Positions 6,350-9,231 of a stretch of DNA of 9,231 nt are shown here, piece after piece (the stretch's first letter is position 1; each line of letters opens with the position of its first letter). The position numbers and the translations under genes are program-made. A model generated the notes under the pieces. It had not been told where the DNA came from. It worked only from the letters and a program-made list of their open reading frames with translations, and did not search any database. Origin of the DNA: Bryobacterales bacterium (GTDB lineage: Bacteria; Cyanobacteriota; Vampirovibrionia; Obscuribacterales; Obscuribacteraceae); assembly GCA_903970295.1 (NCBI GenBank), contig CAJCHQ010000436.1, positions 1-9,231 of the forward strand, read 5' to 3'.

Positions 6350-7711
6350 ATGCCTGACGAAATCAACGCGGTCGAACCTACACCACCTTCGGTGCGAACC
6401 AGGCACCATCGCTGGAAAAACTTTGTCCAGCGCGTACCTCAAGATTTGATACCACTAATGGTTTTGGTGGCCACAGTCTTTCTCGTCATTCTCTATGCCA
6501 GCGATTGGAAATTATGGGACGGGCAGGGTGCAGTCGAAACAACCAATGACGCGTATGTGCGCGCCGATGTGACGCCATTGAGCACCAAAGTTTCAGGCAC
6601 TGTTTCGAAAGTACTGATCAATGATTACGATCAGGTGAAAAAAGGGCAAGTATTGGTTGAATTGCGCGATGACGACTTCATTGCTCGGGCGAAACAAGCC
6701 GAGTCACTGTACAAGCAAGCACTCGAGAACATAGATACGGTCGGCAAACAAATCGAAGTACAAAAACAAAAGATCGAAACCGCTCGACTATCCACATCGA
6801 TTGGGGCGCAAGACATCAACCGCGCCACTGCCACCGTCGGCGGCACTACAGCCAGTTTGCAGGCGGCCAGATCAAGCCTCGAAGAAGCAAATGCAGAAAA
6901 GGCGCAGGCTCAAGCCAGACTCAAAGCAGACCAGGCAACGGCTTTACGGGCAGCCCAGGAGAGGCAGCGCCAGACTGAACTTTTTGCTGATAAAGCGAGT
7001 ACACAGCAAACCATCGAGCAGGTGGTCGCTGATGACGAGCGGCAAAAGTCGATCGTGGAAGCGGACAAAGAGGAAATCAGACGTCTCGACAGTCTGATTG
7101 CGGCCCGCGCTGCCGAAATCAACAAAATTGCAGAAGATTTGAAATCATCGAGAGCTTCTGACATACAAGCGGCCGATCAACTGCGATCGCGCGATGCCCA
7201 GTTGCTCGGCGAGAAGCGACAGATGGACGTCCTCAACGATCAACTGGAAGAAGCCAAGTCGGCCGCCAAAGCTCGCAAAGCTGCCTGGCAGGAAGCCCTT
7301 GTCGAATTGGACTACACGAAGATTTTGGCTCCGGTCGATGGCGTGCTGAGCGAACGTCGAGTGCGCGCAGGGCAACAAGTGAATGCCGGAACGCAAGTGG
7401 TGACGATTGTGTCAGCTGTGCCCTGGGTGATTGCCAGTTACCGCGAAACGCAAATGCGAAGAATTGCCGTCGGTCAGAAAGCGGAGGTGAGCGTAGACGC
7501 ACTGGGCGGAGCCGTTTTGAAGGGTTTTGTTCAGTCACTTTCGCCGGCCAGCGAGGCTCAATTTGCCCTCTTGCCGCCCGATAATCCCAGTGGCAATTTC
7601 ACAAAAATCACTCAACGCTTGCCCCTCAAAATAGTTTTCGACCCCGATCAGAAATTAGCCCAGCGTGTCAAATCGGGCATGACGGTGATCGTCAAAGTAT
7701 GGACTCACTAA
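6350..7711 (+). CDS. EmrA/HlyD-family periplasmic adaptor (membrane fusion) protein
   Basis: A 453-residue adaptor linking the inner-membrane pump to the TolC-like channel. A cytoplasmic N-terminus of about 32 residues precedes one membrane anchor (LIPLMVLVATVFLVILYA, 33-50). The first lipoyl half-motif is TTNDAYVRADVTPLSTKVSG (64-83), continuing to GQVLVELRDDDF (99-110). A long Ala-, Gln- and Glu-rich coiled-coil hairpin fills about 110-315, longer than in many RND adaptors and suited to EmrA-type pumps. The second half-motif is LDYTKILAPVDGVLSERRV (320-338), then the beta-barrel with SYRETQMRRIAVGQ (354-367) and FALLPPDNPSGNFTKITQRL (405-424), very close to the EmrA signature. ATG 6350 has a good G-rich ribosome site (GGGGTGG, 6339-6345). 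All features indicate an EmrA-type partner for the following DHA2 pump. Confidence 0.92.
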   Translation: MPDEINAVEPTPPSVRTRHHRWKNFVQRVPQDLIPLMVLVATVFLVILYASDWKLWDGQGAVETTNDAYVRADVTPLSTKVSGTVSKVLINDYDQVKKGQVLVELRDDDFIARAKQAESLYKQALENIDTVGKQIEVQKQKIETARLSTSIGAQDINRATATVGGTTASLQAARSSLEEANAEKAQAQARLKADQATALRAAQERQRQTELFADKASTQQTIEQVVADDERQKSIVEADKEEIRRLDSLIAARAAEINKIAEDLKSSRASDIQAADQLRSRDAQLLGEKRQMDVLNDQLEEAKSAAKARKAAWQEALVELDYTKILAPVDGVLSERRVRAGQQVNAGTQVVTIVSAVPWVIASYRETQMRRIAVGQKAEVSVDALGGAVLKGFVQSLSPASEAQFALLPPDNPSGNFTKITQRLPLKIVFDPDQKLAQRVKSGMTVIVKVWTH

Positions 7712-7735
7712 AGGGCGCAGAGGAAACGAATAATC

Positions 7736-9231
7736 GTGACTTCACCTGACTCTCTCGCACCAGCGCAGAAACCAATCGTAGCTCGCCATGCCCTGGTCGG
7801 CATTGTCGCGGTGTTATTGGCGGCAGTAAATTCTTCGATGGGAGCAGGGTTGATCAGCTCGGGACTGGAAGATTTGCGCGGTGCCTGGGGGCTCGGAGTC
7901 GATGACGCTGCCTATTTGCTGACCGCATTCAACGCTTCTCAGATGTTCATGGGACCAGTGGCAATTATTCTGGCTGCACGTTTTGGCCATCGAAGAGTGC
8001 TTTTGCACTGTGGTGTCATATACGCACTGGTATCTTTGCTTCTGCCATTTTTGCCCAGAACTTTACCGGTTCTGGTGTTTATGATTATCGGTGGACTGGC
8101 GTCCGGGACGTTTTATCCGCTCTGTCTCAGTTTTATCTCGCGTAATTTACCGGTTCGTCTTTTGCCTTTCGGCATCGCGGCTTACACGATGGATGTTCTG
8201 GGCAGCAATCATATTGTCCAATCGCTCGAGGGTTTCTACATGAATCATCTCAGCTGGCATTGGATTTTCTGGAATCAAGCGTTTGTTACTTTGCCTATGC
8301 TCTTCTGCGTATATTACGGAATTCCGCGCACACCAAAAGACCAGCTCATTCCCAAATGCGGGTATGGGGAAGTTCTCTATGTCAGCAGCGGGCTGACTAT
8401 GCTCTACATCGCCCTGGACCAGGGTGAACGGCTCGACTGGTATAACAACGGCTTGATCAATGGGCTGGTCTTGTCCGGTGCCATCTTGTTAATTGCCACT
8501 TTGATCAGACGGCAGCGAAATCCTCATCCATTTCTCGATTTCAGTTATCTAAAGTCACGCAACATCTTAATTCTCGGTGTCTTGATGGTGCTGTTCAGAA
8601 TGGTTCTCTTGCGTGCAGTAACCGTAATTCCACTCTTTTTGGAAACTCTGCATCAGTATAGACCTCCAGAAATCGGTCAGCTTCTGGCGTATTCTCTGGC
8701 GCCGTATCTGGTGGCACTGCCGGTGATCGCTTACTTGATGAGACGGGTGCACGTACGCGTTATCCTGATGATTGGATTCCTTCTTTTAGGGATCGTCAAT
8801 TTCCACGACACACACACTCTCAGCACTTGGATCGGTAATGACTTTATCGTCCAACAAATGATTGGAGCGGTGGCCGGCTGCATGGCACTTTTGGGAGTGA
8901 TGTCCGGTATTGTCTTCGAGGGTCGGCTGACAGGCGCTTATCGAAATCGTGCGGGCGCTTACTGCCAGGGAGCGTTTTTTCAAATCGCTCGCCTTTTCGG
9001 CACCGAGGCAGCCGCGTCGGCCTTGCGCAGATTCATCCTTGTACGCCAACACTTTTGGCAGACTAAAGTAGTTTCGGGTTTGAGCTCCTCATGGCAATTC
9101 GCCGACCGGCAATCACACCTCGGCCCAGCCCTGGCGTCACAAGCAGCTGGTCCGCTGCAGCGCCCGGAGATAGCCACCGGTTTGATTGCTGGCTCAGTGC
9201 AGGCACAATCTTTCACGCTGGCGATCGACGA
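7736..9231 (+). CDS. EmrB/DHA2-family major facilitator efflux pump, 3' end cut by window
   Basis: An open frame from GTG 7736 runs to the window end: 498 complete codons, close to the roughly 510 residues of EmrB, so little is missing. The sequence is highly hydrophobic, with helices from about 17-38, 57-80, 87-106, 109-129 and 143-160, consistent with the 14-helix DHA2 layout. Family marks are a motif A remnant AARFGHRRVLL (80-90), SWHWIFWNQ (173-181) and LYIALDQGERLDWYNNG, typical of the segment after helix 6-8 in DHA2 pumps. It likely exports a compound using the proton gradient, passing it to the adaptor and TolC-like channel. Motif C (GPxxGG, helix 5) is not recognisable: the segment reads GSNHIVQSLEG (156-166). 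The start is GTG, 24 bases after the adaptor stop, with GAGG at 7720-7723 somewhat far upstream (12 bases). No frameshift was seen. Confidence 0.88.
   Translation, partial: MTSPDSLAPAQKPIVARHALVGIVAVLLAAVNSSMGAGLISSGLEDLRGAWGLGVDDAAYLLTAFNASQMFMGPVAIILAARFGHRRVLLHCGVIYALVSLLLPFLPRTLPVLVFMIIGGLASGTFYPLCLSFISRNLPVRLLPFGIAAYTMDVLGSNHIVQSLEGFYMNHLSWHWIFWNQAFVTLPMLFCVYYGIPRTPKDQLIPKCGYGEVLYVSSGLTMLYIALDQGERLDWYNNGLINGLVLSGAILLIATLIRRQRNPHPFLDFSYLKSRNILILGVLMVLFRMVLLRAVTVIPLFLETLHQYRPPEIGQLLAYSLAPYLVALPVIAYLMRRVHVRVILMIGFLLLGIVNFHDTHTLSTWIGNDFIVQQMIGAVAGCMALLGVMSGIVFEGRLTGAYRNRAGAYCQGAFFQIARLFGTEAAASALRRFILVRQHFWQTKVVSGLSSSWQFADRQSHLGPALASQAAGPLQRPEIATGLIAGSVQAQSFTLAID

Overview
The window is ordinary-looking, gene-dense bacterial DNA with a mixed GC content of roughly one half. 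Seven protein genes are visible, two of them cut by the window ends. I see no rRNA, tRNA, CRISPR array, transposase or phage gene. A TolC-type outer-membrane channel with a signal peptide implies a diderm (Gram-negative) cell. A lineage near the non-photosynthetic Cyanobacteriota (Obscuribacterales/Melainabacteria) is a weak guess from overall gene character and two GCGATCGC octamers; no marker gene confirms it.

Left part (1-2145, minus strand): a two-gene operon. A GcvT-like folate-dependent aminomethyltransferase-family protein is followed, with a 4-base ATGA overlap, by a PYROXD2/phytoene-desaturase-type FAD oxidoreductase that leaves the window. The pairing recalls dimethylglycine/sarcosine dehydrogenases, in which an FAD oxidoreductase is joined to a GcvT-like domain, but here the flavoprotein is of a different family. 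Its substrate is unknown.

Middle (2146-4879, plus strand): a divergent regulatory region with several small dyads and repeats precedes a cytoplasmic protein made almost entirely of tandem modules resembling the MshEN / T2SS-ATPase N-terminal domain. Three modules repeat with an exact 98-residue (294-base) period and a fourth is degenerate; no ATPase or other effector domain is attached. A terminator-like hairpin follows. Next comes a stand-alone 2-oxoacid dehydrogenase E2 catalytic-domain protein with no lipoyl domain, whose catalytic histidine is replaced by glutamine.

Right part (4880-9231, plus strand): a compact efflux operon encoding a TolC-like channel, an EmrA/HlyD-like periplasmic adaptor and an EmrB-like DHA2 major-facilitator pump (cut at the right edge), with 15- and 24-base gaps. 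The three products should form a tripartite pump spanning both membranes. The pump protein lacks a recognisable motif C.

The most interesting items are the exact-period, effector-less MshEN-like repeat protein, the E2-like protein with a broken active site beside an efflux operon, and the GcvT-PYROXD2 pair. None is proven to be a new system from sequence alone.
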